Shown here piece by piece: positions 9,164-18,493 of a stretch of DNA of 64,000 nt. The notes under the pieces were generated by a model, which searched no databases, had not been told where the DNA came from, and saw only the letters and a list, made by a program, of their open reading frames with translations. The first letter of the stretch is position 1; each line of letters opens with the position of its first letter. Location of the stretch: the NCBI RefSeq assembly GCF_009796825.1, contig NZ_CP047030.1, positions 2,627,001 through 2,691,000 on the forward strand. The letters are read 5' to 3'. The translations under genes were made by a program, and so were the position numbers. This DNA is from Algibacter sp. L3A6. Its GTDB lineage: Bacteria > Bacteroidota > Bacteroidia > Flavobacteriales > Flavobacteriaceae.

Positions 9164-9727
9164 ATGTTTAAAAAACATGTAAAAAAGCTTTCTTTTTTTT
9201 CAATAATTTTATGTCATTTAGGGTTTTTAGCTGCTATTTTATTCGAGAATCAGAATAATATTTTTGTTTCAGCATTCATTATTCTATCCTTAATATTACT
9301 TTTTGTTACCTATAAAAAAACACCTTTAAACTCGGTAGATCACAGTTTTGAACATGTGTTAACTATTGCTTTTGTTTTTTTTGGAGCGATAATAACTTAT
9401 GCTTTATCTAATTCTTTTGGGGTAAGTCGTGTTTTATCTGCTAGTTTAGTTGGCTTAATAGCTAGTTTTATTCCTGATTTATTTAAAAGAAGCACTTTTG
9501 CTCAAGGAATGCCAACTGCAGTGTATTGCGGTGCTTTTGTTGGAATGACAAATATAAGTGTGTCTACCGATTATATTATTATAACCATAGCTAGCGCTAC
9601 TGCGGGTTTACTTTTAGTTGGTACCAAGGATACTTTTCATGGCGTTGGTGGTAAATTGGGTACTTTGGCTTTTGCTGGTGTTGTGTTTGCTTTTTTAATT
9701 ACATCTGTTATTTCTCAATGGGTATAG
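9164..9727 (+). CDS. Unknown integral membrane protein, first of a paired set
   Basis: A 187-residue protein with about five to six hydrophobic segments. I do not recognise a named family. Its C-terminal two thirds resemble the next gene: both have a PDL(F/L) motif, then a C-G-A-(F/S)-(V/I)-G-M segment (CGAFVGMTN here), and end with a G-x-GG-x-LG motif (HGVGGKLGTLAF here). The N terminus carries an extra basic start and two more hydrophobic segments. It overlaps the downstream gene by 10 bp, so the two are probably translated together and may form a heteromeric complex. Function unknown; no substrate-binding or catalytic residues are evident. Confidence 0.75.
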   Translation: MFKKHVKKLSFFSIILCHLGFLAAILFENQNNIFVSAFIILSLILLFVTYKKTPLNSVDHSFEHVLTIAFVFFGAIITYALSNSFGVSRVLSASLVGLIASFIPDLFKRSTFAQGMPTAVYCGAFVGMTNISVSTDYIIITIASATAGLLLVGTKDTFHGVGGKLGTLAFAGVVFAFLITSVISQWV

Positions 9728-10167
9728 AACAATATATATTATTTTTAGTTGGTGGAGTTTCTGCAATGGTTACTTTCTTTTTGCATGTAGATTTAAACCA
9801 AGGACCAGTTAGAGCATCTTCTTTAGTAGGTGTTTTGGTCGGGATGTTTGTTTTAGTTTGTCCTGATTTGTTATCTCCGTATTTAACTAAAAACTTGCCA
9901 TTAGTTTGTTTTGGAGCATCTTTTATAGGTATGGTGTCGTCTAAAGTATTATCAAACTATTTTTTAATTGGGTTCTCAGGAATAGTGTTCACCATTATTT
10001 TTTTTAATACCAGTAGTTTTTTTAATGGTTTTGGAGGCGGTTTAGGGTCGGCTGCCTGTATTGCGCTTTTGGTTAGTTTAAGTTTTCCTCTTATAAGAAA
10101 ACAAAGAAAATTACAAAAGAGAGGTTTGCAAATAAAGCGACACAGAAAATCTAAAGGAACTAATTGA
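9718..10167 (+). CDS. Unknown integral membrane protein, second of a paired set
   Basis: A 149-residue polytopic membrane protein with about five hydrophobic segments and a strongly basic C-terminal tail (RKQRKLQKRGLQIKRHRKS), which should lie in the cytoplasm. It shares with the upstream gene the PDL motif, the FGASFIGM segment and NGFGGGLGSAAC, which suggests an ancient tandem duplication. Its ATG lies inside the last codons of the upstream gene. A strong bidirectional terminator follows at 10182-10217. No known family recognised. Confidence 0.75.
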   Translation: MGIEQYILFLVGGVSAMVTFFLHVDLNQGPVRASSLVGVLVGMFVLVCPDLLSPYLTKNLPLVCFGASFIGMVSSKVLSNYFLIGFSGIVFTIIFFNTSSFFNGFGGGLGSAACIALLVSLSFPLIRKQRKLQKRGLQIKRHRKSKGTN

Positions 10168-10181
10168 AAATAACGCATAAA

Positions 10182-10217
10182 AAAAGCGGTTTAAGAACTT
10201 AATCTTAAACCGCTTTT
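10182..10217. terminator. Bidirectional intrinsic terminator
   Basis: Perfect 15-bp arms (10182-10196 and 10203-10217, starting AAAAGCGGTTTAAGA) flank a six-base loop, with A-runs on one side and T-runs on the other. It sits between the convergent membrane-protein pair and purL. Confidence 0.9.
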
Positions 10218-10234
10218 ATAATTTATATATTAGT

Positions 10235-13200
10235 TTATTTTTTTTCGATCCATAATCTAGCATTCACAAAAGCTTCTAGCCAAGGAGAAACTTCGTCCGT
10301 TCTTCCTTCTGGGTAATTTGCCCAGTTCCATTGAAACGTAGAACGCTCAATATGTGGCATAGTTACTAAGTGACGTCCTGTTTTATCAGAAAGCATTGCT
10401 GTATTATAATCTGATCCATTTGGATTATTTGGATAGCCTTCATAACCGTATTTTGCAACAATATTATAGTTTTCTTCGGAAAGTGGTAAGCTAAATTTAC
10501 CTTCACCATGAGAAATCCAAACACCTAATTCTGTTCCTGCTAAAGTTGAAAGCATTACAGAGTTATTATCTTGAATTTTTACAGATGTGAAAGAACTTTC
10601 GTGTTTATGAGAATCATTATGAATCATTTTTCCGTGTACTTCATGTTCTGGATTAATTTCTTCTAATTCCATGAATAATTGACATCCATTACAGATACCA
10701 ACCGATAAAGTATCTTCTCTTTTAAAGAAATCTTGAATTACTTTATTTGCTTTCTCGTTATATTTAATTGCGCCTGCCCATCCTTTTGCAGAACCAAGTA
10801 CATCAGAATTACTAAAACCACCAACAGCTCCTAAAAACTGAATATCTTCTAAGGTTTCACGACCAGAGATTAAATCTGTCATGTGTACATCTTTCACATC
10901 AAAACCAGCTAAATACATGGCATTTGCCATTTCACGCTCAGAGTTTGATCCTTTTTCACGAAGAATAGCAGCCTTAGGGCGTTTGCCAGTAAAAGTTTCT
11001 AGTTTTCCTGTGAAATTTTTCGGGAAGGTATATTGAAGTGGTTGATTTTTATAATTATTGAAACGTGCTTCAGCTAAATTATTTGCCGTTTGTTTTTTGT
11101 CTAATAAATAAGACGTTTTATACCAAACATCTCTAGTTTCTGAAACATCGAAAGAGAAACTCTCGTCGTTGTTTTTAATGTTTAATTGTCCTGTATTGTT
11201 TACCGAACCAATATTTATAGCCTTTATTTTATTTTCTGATAAAATGGTTTCTACAGAAGCATCTGCTTGAAAAACAATTCCTGAGTTTTCAGCAAAAAGT
11301 ACTTTTATAGCATCTTCTTCACCTAATTTAGAAAGATCTAAATCGGCACCTAAATTAACATCGGCAAAACAAAGTTCTAGTAAAGTAGTAATTAAACCAC
11401 CAGAAGCCACATCGTGACCAGCAGCAATTTTATCTTCTGTTATTAAATTTTGAATGGTATTGAAAACAGCTTTTACGTAAGCTGCATCTTTTACATTTGG
11501 GGTTTCATTTCCAATAGCATTTAAGACTTGGTTGAAAGAGCTTCCTCCTAATTTAAAATCGTCTTGAGAAATATTGATATAGTAAATGTTACCACCGTTT
11601 TGTTTTAAAACAGGTTCAACAACTTTAGTAATATCATTACAGTTAGCACCAGCAGAAATAATAACCGTTCCAGGAGAAATAACATCACCATCAGGATATT
11701 TTTGTTTCATAGAAAGTGAATCTTTCCCGGTTGGTACATTAATTCCTAAATCTATAGAAAATTCTGAAATGGCTTTTACAGCTTCGTATAAACGTGCATC
11801 TTCACCTTCGTTTTTACAAGGCCACATCCAGTTTGCTGAAAGCGAAACCGCATTTAAACCATCTTTTAATGGTGCCCAAACTAAGTTTGTAAGTGCTTCT
11901 GTTATTGAGTTTCTACTTCCTGCAACAGGGTTAATTAAACCAGAAATAGGCGAGTGGCCTATAGAGGTTGCAACACCTTCTTTCCCTTTAAAATCTAGTG
12001 CCATAACACCAACATTGTTTAAAGGAATTTGTAAAGGTCCAACACATTGTTGCTTGGCAACTTTACCACCAACACAACGGTCTACTTTGTTTGTTAACCA
12101 ATCTTTACAAGCTACCGCTTCAAGTTGTAAAACTTGCTCTAAGTATATTTTTAAGTTTTTGGTTTTGTAACGTGGGTTTTTATAATTTCTAACAACAGTT
12201 TTATCTGTTAAAACAGTTTTTGGTGAACTACCAAACATATCTTCTAGAGCTAAATCCATTGGTTTATCGCCTTTGGTTTTAGATTCGAAAGTAAAACGAT
12301 TGTTACCAGTTACCTCTCCAACAGTATACATTGGCGAACGTTCTCGGTCTGCAATTTTTTGAAGTATTTCTGTATGCTTTTCAGAAATCACTAAGCCCAT
12401 ACGTTCTTGAGACTCGTTACCAATAATTTCTTTTGAAGAAAGTGTTGGGTCTCCAACAGGTAATTTATCTAAATCGATGTGTCCACCGGTATCCTCAACT
12501 AATTCTGATAAACAGTTTAAGTGTCCACCAGCACCATGATCATGAATAGAAACAATGAAGTTTTCATCGCTTTCTACCATACCACGAACAGCATTGGCAG
12601 CACGTTTTTGCATTTCTGGATTAGAACGTTGTACTGCGTTTAACTCAATACCAGATGAAAGTGCACCTGTATCTGCAGAAGAAACTGCAGCGCCTCCCAT
12701 TCCAATTCTATAATTTTCACCACCAAGAATAACGATTTTGTCACCTTCTTTTGGTGTGTCTTTTAAGGCTTGGTCTGCTTTACCGTAACCTATACCACCA
12801 GCTTGCATAATTACTTTATCGAAACCTAATTTCCTTGGTTCAGAATCGCTAGATGATGCGTTTTCGGCATGTTCAAAAGTTAAAACAGAACCTGTAATTA
12901 AAGGTTGTCCAAATTTGTTTCCAAAATCTGAAGCACCATTTGAAGCTTTTATTAAAATATCCATTGGAGTTTGATAAAGCCATTTTCTAGCTTTAAACTT
13001 TTGTTCCCAATGGCGGTTTTCTTCTAATCGAGAATACGATGTCATGTAAACAGCCGTTCCTGCTAAAGGTAAAGACCCTTTTCCGCCAGCAAGACGGTCT
13101 CTAATTTCTCCACCAGCACCTGTTGCAGCACCATTAAAAGGCTCTACGGTTGTTGGAAAGTTATGTGTTTCCGCTTTAAGCGAAATAACAGACTCGTAAT

Positions 13201-13909
13201 TTTTTGTTTCGTAAAAATCTGGTTTGTCAGCTGTTTTAGGAGCAAATTGCTCAACAACTGGACCTTTTACAAACGCAACGTTATCTTTATAAGCAGAAAC
13301 AATATCGTTTGGATGTGTTTCGGATGTTTTTCTAATTAATTTGAAAAGTGATGTTGGCTTTTCTTCACCATCAATTACAAAAGTTCCGTTGAAAATTTTG
13401 TGGCGACAGTGCTCAGAGTTTACTTGTGAAAATCCGAAAACTTCAGAATCTGTTAGCGGACGACCAATTTTTTTAGCAACACCTTCTAAATATTCAACCT
13501 CTTCAGTACTTAAAGATAGACCTTCTTGGGCGCTGTAAGCAGCAATATCCTCAATGTTTAAAATAGGTTCTGGCTTAATATCAATAGTAAAAGTATCTTG
13601 ATTTAAGCTTGCGAATTTCTCTGAAATCATAGGGTCGAAATCCATGAATTCTTCTGTTGAAGCTGAAAATTCTTCAATTCTGATAATGTCTGAAATCCCC
13701 ATGTTCTGAGTAATTTCAACAGCATTAGTACTCCAAGGTGTAATCATCGCAGCTCGTGGGCCAACAAAAAAAGCATCTAAAGATGCTTGTTCTATTTTAG
13801 GCTGGTCGCCAAATAACCAAGACAATTTTGTTATGGTTTCTGTAGATAATTCTTTTGTTGTTTGAACAGCAAATATCTTGCTGGTTACGTTTCCAAAGAA
13901 ATGAATCAT
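10235..13909 (-). CDS. purL: Phosphoribosylformylglycinamidine synthase, large single-chain form
   Basis: FGAM synthase makes formylglycinamidine ribonucleotide from FGAR, ATP and glutamine in de novo purine synthesis. At 1224 residues this is the fused type that carries the PurS-like N terminus, the two-lobed synthetase and a C-terminal glutaminase. Visible features are the FGAR-AT linker (FGFSQVNSEHCRHKIFNGTF), the ATP-binding ETHNFPTTVEPFNGAATGAGGEIRD region, described here by its key residues H and GAxTGxGG, and the class I amidotransferase nucleophile in GICNGCQLF with the catalytic SHGEGKF region. It is monocistronic, with terminators on both sides. Confidence 0.96.
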   Translation of the reverse strand: MIHFFGNVTSKIFAVQTTKELSTETITKLSWLFGDQPKIEQASLDAFFVGPRAAMITPWSTNAVEITQNMGISDIIRIEEFSASTEEFMDFDPMISEKFASLNQDTFTIDIKPEPILNIEDIAAYSAQEGLSLSTEEVEYLEGVAKKIGRPLTDSEVFGFSQVNSEHCRHKIFNGTFVIDGEEKPTSLFKLIRKTSETHPNDIVSAYKDNVAFVKGPVVEQFAPKTADKPDFYETKNYESVISLKAETHNFPTTVEPFNGAATGAGGEIRDRLAGGKGSLPLAGTAVYMTSYSRLEENRHWEQKFKARKWLYQTPMDILIKASNGASDFGNKFGQPLITGSVLTFEHAENASSSDSEPRKLGFDKVIMQAGGIGYGKADQALKDTPKEGDKIVILGGENYRIGMGGAAVSSADTGALSSGIELNAVQRSNPEMQKRAANAVRGMVESDENFIVSIHDHGAGGHLNCLSELVEDTGGHIDLDKLPVGDPTLSSKEIIGNESQERMGLVISEKHTEILQKIADRERSPMYTVGEVTGNNRFTFESKTKGDKPMDLALEDMFGSSPKTVLTDKTVVRNYKNPRYKTKNLKIYLEQVLQLEAVACKDWLTNKVDRCVGGKVAKQQCVGPLQIPLNNVGVMALDFKGKEGVATSIGHSPISGLINPVAGSRNSITEALTNLVWAPLKDGLNAVSLSANWMWPCKNEGEDARLYEAVKAISEFSIDLGINVPTGKDSLSMKQKYPDGDVISPGTVIISAGANCNDITKVVEPVLKQNGGNIYYINISQDDFKLGGSSFNQVLNAIGNETPNVKDAAYVKAVFNTIQNLITEDKIAAGHDVASGGLITTLLELCFADVNLGADLDLSKLGEEDAIKVLFAENSGIVFQADASVETILSENKIKAINIGSVNNTGQLNIKNNDESFSFDVSETRDVWYKTSYLLDKKQTANNLAEARFNNYKNQPLQYTFPKNFTGKLETFTGKRPKAAILREKGSNSEREMANAMYLAGFDVKDVHMTDLISGRETLEDIQFLGAVGGFSNSDVLGSAKGWAGAIKYNEKANKVIQDFFKREDTLSVGICNGCQLFMELEEINPEHEVHGKMIHNDSHKHESSFTSVKIQDNNSVMLSTLAGTELGVWISHGEGKFSLPLSEENYNIVAKYGYEGYPNNPNGSDYNTAMLSDKTGRHLVTMPHIERSTFQWNWANYPEGRTDEVSPWLEAFVNARLWIEKK

Positions 13910-13939
13910 TATATGTGTGTTGTTAGTTTAAAGAAAGTG

Positions 13940-13947
13940 CAAATTTA
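13940..13947 (-). promoter_or_regulatory. -7 promoter element of purL
   Basis: The minus strand reads TAAATTTG, 30 bp upstream of the purL ATG. A matching -33 TTTG is not clear. No PurR-like palindrome is evident. Confidence 0.45.
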
Positions 13948-14021
13948 CTTTTTTTTAGCCGATTTTCTATTAAAAAAATACGAAGGAAAATAGAGAGTTA
14001 TTCACGAGGTTTTAAACAAAA

Positions 14022-14047
14022 AAAAGCGGCTTAAAAAAGCCGCTTTT
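14022..14047 (-). terminator. Terminator of the T9SS nuclease gene
   Basis: Arms AAAAGCGGCTT (14022-14032) and the perfect complement (14037-14047) enclose a four-base loop. On the minus strand a T-run follows. It lies 19 bp after the nuclease stop codon. Confidence 0.85.
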
Positions 14048-14066
14048 GGTAAGAGTAGTTGTGTGT

Positions 14067-15926
14067 TTATTGTTTTACTATTTTTTTAGTAACGCTTCTT
14101 GCTTCAGAAGAAAGTTTTAAAATATATACACCTTGCTTTAAGTTTGCTAAATCTATGCTTTGCACAGAAGAAGAAATTATGCCTCTATTGGTTTGCTTTC
14201 CAAGAATATCGTAGATACCAAATTCTAGAGGTTCGTTGGTGTCAATATTAATATTGCTTCCTTTTACTGGGTTTGGGTATATTTTTAGCTCTTCTAAAAA
14301 TTTATCATCTGTATTTAATGAGGTGTAACAAGTCCAAGACAAATCATCTAGAGTTACACGATCTCCACCACTTGTGTTTTCTGTAATTACAATAGTTACA
14401 TTGCCAGTAATATTGATATTAGAAATGGTTGTTGTTTGTGCTGAGTCTCCATAAGGTAGTGAGCCAACAACGTTACCATTTACTATAACGTCTAAATTTC
14501 CAGAACCTCCGCTGTAAGCTCTTTGAGTAGTTGCTGTTAAGCTACCAATACCTCCTGAAAACATTGGAGACGTAACATTACCCGTTTTGGTGCCTCTTGC
14601 ATCAAAAGTAATGGCTTTGCTTTCTGGTAAAATTACTTGATCGATTCTAGCTAGAGTTGCTGTCCATATGCCTTCATCATTACCTGTCCATGTTCTGTCA
14701 GTATATTGGCTGTCATTAGATCCTACTGTGGAAACCAAGTTTTCGAAAGTCTCTGTGATACATGCGCTACTTACTGGCGTAGAATCTTCTAAAGTCGTCG
14801 CGTTTACAGCATCACTTAATTCTGATTTGTTATTAGCTAAATCTGTAGCAAGTACTGAAAAACTGTAAGTTGTCTCAGGGTTTAAGTTGGTAAGTGTTAA
14901 AGAGGTTCCTGATTGCGAAGAAATAAAATATTCCCCATCGACATAAATTTGATAAGAAGTAACACCGGTATCATCTGTAGAAGAATCCCAACTTAAATCT
15001 ACTGTATTAATTGTTGCGTTACTTGCTACTAAATTTGCAGGTACTGTTGGTGCTTGTGTATCGCTTGGTTGAGATTCTCCCCAACGGTTACGTGCAGTTT
15101 GTCCGCCCCAAATAGCCGTTGCTAAATATGGGTTGTCAATAAATGGATTTCTGTTTCCTTGTCCGTAAGCATTATTAACGTCTCCGTGATAAGCGTTTCT
15201 TTGGTCTTCAACTATAGAAACTGGATCTTGTGCATTCCATTCTAAAAGAAGATTAATCATGTTTGAATCGATAGCGTTGGCTTCTCCATTAGCTACAAAC
15301 GAAGGTTTGCATTGTGTTCCATACCTTAAATACATGTACATAATAATTCTCGCAGCATCACCTTTCCACTCGTCTCCGGGATACCAGCTTCCAGAAATAT
15401 TAGCAGCTGTAGTTGTAATTGGGTTACCATCTGCTCCAATATTGGTAATGTATTTTAAATTTCCACGGTTAGAGTTCATTCTAACATCTGAAGGTCTCAG
15501 GTTGTGAGCATCGGCATAGGGAGGTACATTTTTACCTGTACTTTCTAATTTAGGACTCGCTAAAGAATTCGGAAATGTGTGTTCTCTATTCCAATCGGTG
15601 CCTTGATTACCACCTGTTGAAGTGTTACTACGAGTTCTGTCTGTAACGTAGTTGCCGTCGGTATCGCTGTAACCGTAGATTAGTAATACATTATTGAGGT
15701 TGTCTGGATCTTGGTCGGTTATTTTACTTGCTTCCCAAATACCTGGCGTATATGTAAGGTACTGGGTGTGTTTTGCAGCTGTTTCTATAGCTAAATCGTT
15801 AAAAAGATCTAGTCCTGTTTGCGAAAAATCGACATCTTGGTAATAGTTTTGTAGGTTTTGTGGCGGTGCTAGCTGAGCAAAACTTAAAGCTGTAACAAAT
15901 AAAAAGAATAAGTAAAAGTGCTTCAT
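14067..15926 (-). CDS. Secreted endonuclease I with fibronectin III and T9SS sorting domain
   Basis: A 619-residue secreted nuclease. Residues 1-18 are a signal peptide ending SFAQ. Residues about 25-280 form an endonuclease I (EndA/BsnI) domain with NREHTFPNS at 113-121 and the DAHNLRPSDVRMNSNRGN block at 139-156, the His-metal-finger active-site region. A fibronectin III domain (about 290-380, TVPANLVAS to VNATT) follows, then a beta-sandwich-like region with GDRVTLDDLSW. A type A T9SS C-terminal sorting domain ends the protein (YPNPVKGSNINI, GVYILKLSS, VTKKIVK). It probably degrades extracellular DNA or RNA for nutrients at the cell surface or outside. The sorting domain directly implies a type IX secretion system elsewhere in the genome. 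Confidence 0.93.
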   Translation of the reverse strand: MKHFYLFFLFVTALSFAQLAPPQNLQNYYQDVDFSQTGLDLFNDLAIETAAKHTQYLTYTPGIWEASKITDQDPDNLNNVLLIYGYSDTDGNYVTDRTRSNTSTGGNQGTDWNREHTFPNSLASPKLESTGKNVPPYADAHNLRPSDVRMNSNRGNLKYITNIGADGNPITTTAANISGSWYPGDEWKGDAARIIMYMYLRYGTQCKPSFVANGEANAIDSNMINLLLEWNAQDPVSIVEDQRNAYHGDVNNAYGQGNRNPFIDNPYLATAIWGGQTARNRWGESQPSDTQAPTVPANLVASNATINTVDLSWDSSTDDTGVTSYQIYVDGEYFISSQSGTSLTLTNLNPETTYSFSVLATDLANNKSELSDAVNATTLEDSTPVSSACITETFENLVSTVGSNDSQYTDRTWTGNDEGIWTATLARIDQVILPESKAITFDARGTKTGNVTSPMFSGGIGSLTATTQRAYSGGSGNLDVIVNGNVVGSLPYGDSAQTTTISNINITGNVTIVITENTSGGDRVTLDDLSWTCYTSLNTDDKFLEELKIYPNPVKGSNINIDTNEPLEFGIYDILGKQTNRGIISSSVQSIDLANLKQGVYILKLSSEARSVTKKIVKQ

Positions 15927-16100
15927 AGAGGTGAATGGATTAATTAATTATAGTTTGAATTATAAAAATAAGGTAAAACACGTAATAAGGGTGTGTTTTG
16001 GTGTCTCGCAAAGTTAAAATCTTTTTTTCGCTCTTGTGTTAAGGAATTGTCAAGTCCATGCTGTTCTATGTTTATAATGTGTTTGAAGGTTTTGTAAATA

Positions 16101-16130
16101 AAAAAGACCATCTTTTCAGATAGTCTTTTT
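16101..16130 (-). terminator. Terminator of the RsmB-type methylase gene
   Basis: Arms 16101-16113 and 16118-16130 pair over 13 bp. The single non-Watson-Crick position is a G-U pair on the minus-strand transcript, which is then followed by U-rich sequence. It lies 25 bp after the stop codon. Confidence 0.8.
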
Positions 16131-16154
16131 ATTTATATTGTAAGTGAATAGGTG

Positions 16155-17372
16155 TTAGTTCACTTTACGTTCTAAAAGTGCCATGTAAAATCCGTCGAAT
16201 CCAGATTTATGAGCCATTACTTTTTTATCCTTAACTAAAGAGAAATTCTCTCCCGCTTCCGATTTTAAAAAGATTGCTACTTGGTCTTGGTTTTCCGAAG
16301 GTAATACCGAGCAAGTTGCGTAAACCATTTGTCCGCCAGGTTTAACCATTTTACAATACTGTTGGATAATTTCTTGTTGTGTTTTCTTGATTTTATCGAT
16401 AAACTCAGGCTGAAGTTTCCATTTAGCATCAGGGTTTCTTCTTAAAACACCTAAGCCAGAACAAGGCGCATCGATTAAAACACGATCTGCTTTATCGTAA
16501 AGTTTTTTAATAACTTTAGTAGATTCTATTGTACGGTTTTCAATATTATGAGCACCATTACGTTTTGCACGTCTTTTTAATTCGTTCAATTTATTACCAT
16601 AAATATCCATGGCAATAATTTGTCCTTTGTTTTCCATTAAAGATGCAAGGTGCAATGTTTTTCCTCCAGCGCCAGCACAAGCATCTACAACACGCATACC
16701 AGGTTCTACATTTAAAAACTCAGCAACCAATTGAGAAGAGGCATCTTGTACTTCAAAATGTCCGTTTTTGAACATTTCCGTAGAAAATACATTAGCACGC
16801 TCTTTTAATTTTAGAGCACTTGGGTGATCTGGTAAAAAATCGGTTTCAATATCTAAATCAAATAAGGCAGTTTGTAGTTCTTCCTTAGTTGTTTTTAATG
16901 TGTTAACACGTAAAATAACATCGGCTTGTACGTTTAAAGCTTCAATTTCTTTACTCCAAAGTTCTTTACCTAATTCTTTTACTCCAATTTCGTCCATCCA
17001 ATCTGGGATAGATTCTTTAAATTTTCTATTGTTAGAAAGCTCATCATAGCGCCCTTTAATACGGCGTAATGGTGTGCCTTCAAAATATTTCCAGTCTGGT
17101 AATTTTACACCTTTTAAAGTTGCCCAAACAGCAAACATACGCCACAGGTTGTCACGGTCAAAAGGTTCTTTTACTTCGGCAATTTCGGCATATAGACGTT
17201 TCCATCGTACCATTTCATAAGTAGTTTCGGCAACAAAACCACGGTCTCTCGCTCCCCAACGCTTATCGCGTTTTAAAAGTTGTTGTATAACCTTATCGGC
17301 GTATTTTCCTTCGTTGAAGATTAGGGTTAAACCGTCAATAACCGCAAAGCATAAATTTCTGTGTAATCGCAT
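16155..17372 (-). CDS. RsmB/NOP-family rRNA cytosine-5 methyltransferase
   Basis: A SAM-dependent RNA m5C methyltransferase of 405 residues. The N-terminal 130 residues are helical and NusB-like. The catalytic domain shows the SAM-binding VVDACAGAGGKTLHLASL, and the two cysteines of the family in DAPCSGLGVLRRNPDAKW (the PC motif) and YATCSVLPSENQ (the TCS motif), one forming the covalent adduct and one releasing it. It most likely modifies 16S rRNA, in the manner of RsmB (C967 in E. coli), but exact target is inference. Monocistronic. A TAACTTTG element at 17459-17466 on the minus strand could be its -7 site. Confidence 0.9.
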   Translation of the reverse strand: MRLHRNLCFAVIDGLTLIFNEGKYADKVIQQLLKRDKRWGARDRGFVAETTYEMVRWKRLYAEIAEVKEPFDRDNLWRMFAVWATLKGVKLPDWKYFEGTPLRRIKGRYDELSNNRKFKESIPDWMDEIGVKELGKELWSKEIEALNVQADVILRVNTLKTTKEELQTALFDLDIETDFLPDHPSALKLKERANVFSTEMFKNGHFEVQDASSQLVAEFLNVEPGMRVVDACAGAGGKTLHLASLMENKGQIIAMDIYGNKLNELKRRAKRNGAHNIENRTIESTKVIKKLYDKADRVLIDAPCSGLGVLRRNPDAKWKLQPEFIDKIKKTQQEIIQQYCKMVKPGGQMVYATCSVLPSENQDQVAIFLKSEAGENFSLVKDKKVMAHKSGFDGFYMALLERKVN

Positions 17373-17517
17373 TTTTTCTAGTTCTCAGTTTTCAGTTGGA
17401 AGTTTTCAAACAAAAGTTATCCATCTTTCATCCAAACTGCATTAATTATTAGAGTTTGCAAAGTTACGCTTTATTCATTAATAATTTTTCTTAATTTGCA
17501 GCGATTAATTAACGCAT

Positions 17518-18099
17518 TTGGAAGAACAAGATTTTATAAACGATTTAAGAGCAGGTAAGCAATTTGCGTATGGAAAGTTGCTAGATCTCTTTCAGCAAAA
17601 AGTGTTTGCAACTTGTATCTCGTTTGTACCCAATAAAGAAGATGCTGAAGATATTGCGCAGGATGTTTTTGTTGAGGTTTTCAATTCGATTAATAAATTT
17701 AAAGGGAATTCGAAATTATCAACTTGGATTTACCGAATTACCACCAATAAATGTTTGGAGTTTATTAGGAAGAAAAACACGAAAAAGCGTTTTGCCTTTC
17801 TGCAATCTATAATGGGAAATGAAATCCCTATGGATAAAACCAAATATTTTACAGAAATGAACCATCCCGGAGTTTTATTAGAGAATAAACAAAAGAGTGA
17901 AACGCTTTTTAAGGCTATAAACCAATTGCCCGATGCCCAGCGTGTGGTTTTTACGCTTAGTAAAATAGATGGGCTTAGTAATCAGGAGGTTTGTGATATT
18001 ACAGAAAAAAGTTTGTCGTCGGTAGAATCGTTAATGTTTAGAGCGAAAAAAAACTTGCAAGATGTTTTGGGTGATTTTTATAAAAATGACATGAAGTAA
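17518..18099 (+). CDS. ECF RNA polymerase sigma factor (first module)
   Basis: A 193-residue sigma-70 family protein with region 2 (residues about 20-90: EDAEDIAQDVFVEVFNSINKF, STWIYRITTNKCLEFIRKK) and region 4 (about 130-190: LPDAQRVVFTLSKIDGLSNQEVCDITEKSLSSVESLMFRAKKNL, given by its key helix-turn-helix). The start is TTG; there is no upstream in-frame ATG and the product MEEQDFINDLRAG is a normal family N terminus. It is followed by an anti-sigma-like single-pass protein and a Spy/CnrX-like protein. Four identically spaced GCAAGTTT-N13-CATCTAAA sites downstream are its probable targets. No such site precedes the sigma gene itself, so its basal expression seems to be independent. Confidence 0.92.
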   Translation: MEEQDFINDLRAGKQFAYGKLLDLFQQKVFATCISFVPNKEDAEDIAQDVFVEVFNSINKFKGNSKLSTWIYRITTNKCLEFIRKKNTKKRFAFLQSIMGNEIPMDKTKYFTEMNHPGVLLENKQKSETLFKAINQLPDAQRVVFTLSKIDGLSNQEVCDITEKSLSSVESLMFRAKKNLQDVLGDFYKNDMK

Positions 18100-18118
18100 A
18101 ATAAATGAGCAATCCAAC

Positions 18119-18147
18119 GCAAGTTTTAATAAAATATTGCATCTAAA
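18119..18147 (+). promoter_or_regulatory. ECF promoter site 1 (anti-sigma/Spy unit)
   Basis: GCAAGTTT (18119-18126), 13-bp spacer, CATCTAAA (18140-18147). It lies between the sigma stop codon and the ATG at 18167. Three more sites with the same sequence and the same spacer occur at 19096, 19753 and 23460. I read the two boxes as -35 and -10 elements for the sigma factor encoded at 17518. Confidence 0.8.
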
Positions 18148-18166
18148 GTTTTATAATACAAAAGAT

Positions 18167-18487
18167 ATGGATATTAATAAAGACATACAACAGAAAACAT
18201 ATAGCACTTTACAAGCTGTCGATGGTATTGAAACCGTAAATGTGTCTCCTTTTTTTAAGGATAAAGCCATGCAACGTTTATTTTCCGAAAAGGAAGAGGT
18301 TGTTATGAGATCGAGTTGGTTTACACCAAAATTACAATTGGCTACTTTGGCATGTGTTGTTATTTTAAACGTACTTGCATTTACGCAGTTAGATAGTTCG
18401 GGAACGTCTAGTTATGACGAGAATCTTAATGAGTTTGCAGAAACTTATGGTTTGTCGTCTAGTTCAACAACATCATTTTTAAATTAA
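18167..18487 (+). CDS. Small single-pass membrane protein, putative anti-sigma factor
   Basis: A 106-residue protein with a cytosolic N terminus of about 54 residues, one membrane segment near 55-74 (LQLATLACVVILNVLAFTQL) and a short serine-rich outer tail. I chose the ATG at 18167 (MDINKDIQQKTYST) over the in-frame TTG at 18137, because the TTG lies just before and inside the ECF promoter site. Position directly after the sigma gene and before a periplasmic Spy-like protein mirrors CnrH-CnrY-CnrX, where CnrY is a short single-pass anti-sigma. No zinc-binding anti-sigma motif (HxxxCxxC) is present. The anti-sigma role is inferred from context. Confidence 0.75.
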   Translation: MDINKDIQQKTYSTLQAVDGIETVNVSPFFKDKAMQRLFSEKEEVVMRSSWFTPKLQLATLACVVILNVLAFTQLDSSGTSSYDENLNEFAETYGLSSSSTTSFLN

Positions 18488-18493
18488 AAATCA

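Noticed and set aside
11586..12170. 194-residue open frame on the plus strand inside purL
   Set aside because: It lies fully within a well-supported purL on the other strand, has no family features, and its composition is that of an antisense frame.
17401..17517. Possible extra ECF site upstream of the first sigma gene (CATCCAAACT and GCAAAGTT)
   Set aside because: The box order and spacing do not match the four real copies; the resemblance is partial.
18137..18166. TTG start giving a longer anti-sigma-like protein
   Set aside because: The codon sits within the ECF promoter site, between the two boxes; the ATG at 18167 gives a normal leader and N terminus.
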